NCBI GenBank assembly: GCA_037178975.1
Contig: JASJZH010000003.1
Location: 744,001 to 808,000 of the forward strand
From: Oscheius tipulae
Lineage: Eukaryota > Nematoda > Chromadorea > Rhabditida > Rhabditidae
Length of the DNA: 64,000 nt
Direction: 5' to 3'
Shown in pieces: positions 62,424 through 64,000 of this stretch. The notes beneath the pieces are model-generated. The model was not told the DNA's origin. It saw nothing but the letters and a program-made list of their open reading frames with translations, and did no database searches. Position numbers and translations under genes: made by a program. The stretch's first letter is position 1; every line of letters starts with the position of its first letter.

Positions 62424-64000
62424 TACATCTTGTTTTTGCTTTCAACAAATTCGCGATGATAGCGAAAGAGGGAAGTGTTGGCCCTACGTCAATGTTTCTC
62501 AGAAGCCCCGCTGGTACAAACATGCTTGATTTCCTCTAAAAGAGGACAGTGCTGATTAAGAGGCCATTGAGAAAGGAGGAGAAAGAAGTCAAGGGCGTAC
62601 TAGGAAGGAGTCTTTAAATAACTGACAAGTTTTTAGATAGTTAATACCAATCCGAGGCCAATGAATCCAAAGAAATGAGTCAGATAAAGAGAATATGAAT
62701 TTTACGAATTATAGGCTGGCTTATGACACGGATAAGCTCCTTCCAGTCTCGTTGGTATAGGTCAGATTGGGGATTTGGGAAGGGAAAAGTGTACAGTTGG
62801 AATGTACTTTGGGGAACAGAGAGACAGAGACAGAGAGATAGAAAATGTACTGAGGACAAGGCCTGGCTTCGTAGATGAGTCAAGATGACTCTCGACTCTT
62901 ATCAGTCGCTTAAAGAAGACCGACAAGATCTTCAGTGAGTCAGTCCGAAAGTATAGGGTCATTCTCATCGTTTTACAGCAAAAAAAGACATATTCGATCT
63001 CCAAAACGGCAGATGCCTACTGGTGTTTATTCAGCTTTCTGCTCTCTCTCCCTATTGCTGCCTCAAATGTTGTCCTCAAAGGCCTCTCTAGAGGCCACTG
63101 GTATTTTTAGACTCCGGAAGGTTGGAATTTGAGGACAGGACGTAGTGGTTACAGGATTGATTTAGAGAGGAGAAAATAGTAAATTACGAGCACTTTACGA
63201 AGGGTTCAAATGTGCGAATAATGGCTTGTCCTCTGAGCGTGAGGAACAGCTGTTCCTGGATGCGGAAAGAGGGAGTGGGAGCGGTGCAGGTCGAGAAAAG
63301 GGCAATAAGAGAGTCAAGAAGTGGTCAAGGAAGAGACAGTGAGACAGAAAGACAGTACGATAGAGAGACAGAGGTTCAGTAAAGGATTGAATGATCAGCA
63401 TCTGATAGGATTCTGACGTTCCATATATGAGTCAAGAGTCGAGAGGAAATGAGACTCCTAGCAAAATCAAGCCATCATTGGGAAAGAGAGAGTGAGGACA
63501 TGTGCTGACTAGGTTCAGGGTAAGAGTCAAGAGTCAAGAGTAGGGAGACAGGGAACTGTGAAGGACAGTCAAGAGACAAACTAAGGAGGAAAATTGGCTA
63601 AAAACTGAAGATTGGCTCGGAGAGGACTGATTTCCGAGTCTTGGTGCTCGAGGTTGAATCTGATCATACCACCAAAAATTACTGATAGAGAAGCAGAGGC
63701 TTTTCTAATAAGAAGTGGTTCAAAAAATCTAGTTTCAAGCTCTAAGCCTTGGAATTCACTAGAAAATGACCGAATCTTCTGGGTCGATTCTTGGAAAAAT
63801 TTCGGGTTCGAGTCCTCTCCAATGCAAACGTATTAGTCATGATTTAGATCATTTTATGTAGAATTTCCCCGCAAAAAATCGAAAAAAATGAATCTGAAAG
63901 AGCTCATTGTGAAGAAGTGAGCGAGAACAGCTGTCACATGATAGCGAGCGTGGCAACCAGTCCCCCATTCAATCAGGGCTTCATCAACCCTTTTTCAAGT

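Larger units (their letters stand above)
59929..64000. other. Gene-poor right end of the window
   Basis: No gene modelled. Holds a long GA microsatellite (61409-61473), a palindrome (61867-61895), a tRNA-like relic (62352-62423), and GAGTCAAGAG-rich text at 63420-63560. The plus strand at 61895-62030 is open (SPCEQAQLDPCRSKLHLLTY) and overlaps another open frame to 62254; either could be an exon, unproven. A B-box-like GGTTCGAGTCC occurs at 63806. Confidence 0.5.

Overview
This window is eukaryotic and reads as nuclear DNA from a nematode, most likely a chromadorean. Four things point that way. (1) It carries a two-domain SXP/RAL-2 (DUF148) secreted protein, a family known essentially only from nematodes, along with a nematode-type serpentine chemoreceptor, a nuclear receptor with the compact second finger seen in nematode supplementary receptors, an N-myristoylatable globin and a DAF-4-like type II TGF-beta receptor. 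(2) Introns are mostly small and end in TTTCAG or close variants. (3) Nearly every start codon lies 0 to 24 nt after a perfect splice acceptor, as expected when a spliced leader is trans-spliced. (4) Three tRNA genes lack introns. The species cannot be named from sequence alone. No operons of bacterial type, CRISPR array, phage or plasmid gene was seen.

Layout. 0-2 kb: globin gene on the minus strand, running off the left edge. 2-9.9 kb: gene-poor, with a tRNA-Cys gene, two decayed tRNA-Cys copies and dispersed repeats. 9.9-14 kb: a six-exon chemoreceptor and a three-exon SXP/RAL-2 gene, both minus. 16.7-18.5 kb: a twelve-exon nuclear receptor, plus. 18.5-26.7 kb: a repeat-rich block holding a segmental duplication of the receptor's 3' flank, a degenerating orphan gene family, foldback elements and a 5'-truncated RTE-type LINE. 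26.9-28.7 kb: two tandem four-pass membrane proteins, plus. 29.8-38.6 kb: the housekeeping core, all minus: DDX6/CGH-1 helicase, then ORC1, then EMG1/NEP1; an antisense 134-residue gene sits inside the last ORC1 intron. 40-46 kb: a four-pass membrane protein, tRNA-Lys, a charged nuclear-looking protein and a 93-residue membrane protein. 46.4-47.9 kb: relic of a tyrosine-recombinase (DIRS/PAT-like) retroelement. 48-50.5 kb: an orphan gene whose model is only partly resolved. 52-55.2 kb: ten-exon type II TGF-beta receptor. 55.2-64 kb: gene-poor, with tRNA-Arg and long simple repeats.

Gene models were built by hand. Each exon set listed as complete keeps one open frame with GT and AG at every junction and matching phases. 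Boundaries may be off by a base or two. The housekeeping genes act in separate pathways (mRNA repression and P granules, replication origin licensing, 40S ribosome biogenesis); their shared strand and close spacing suggest co-transcription at most for ORC1 and EMG1. Background DNA is dominated by short dispersed TCTCTGTC/GAGACAGA arrays present in many introns and spacers, and by several dispersed repeat families.
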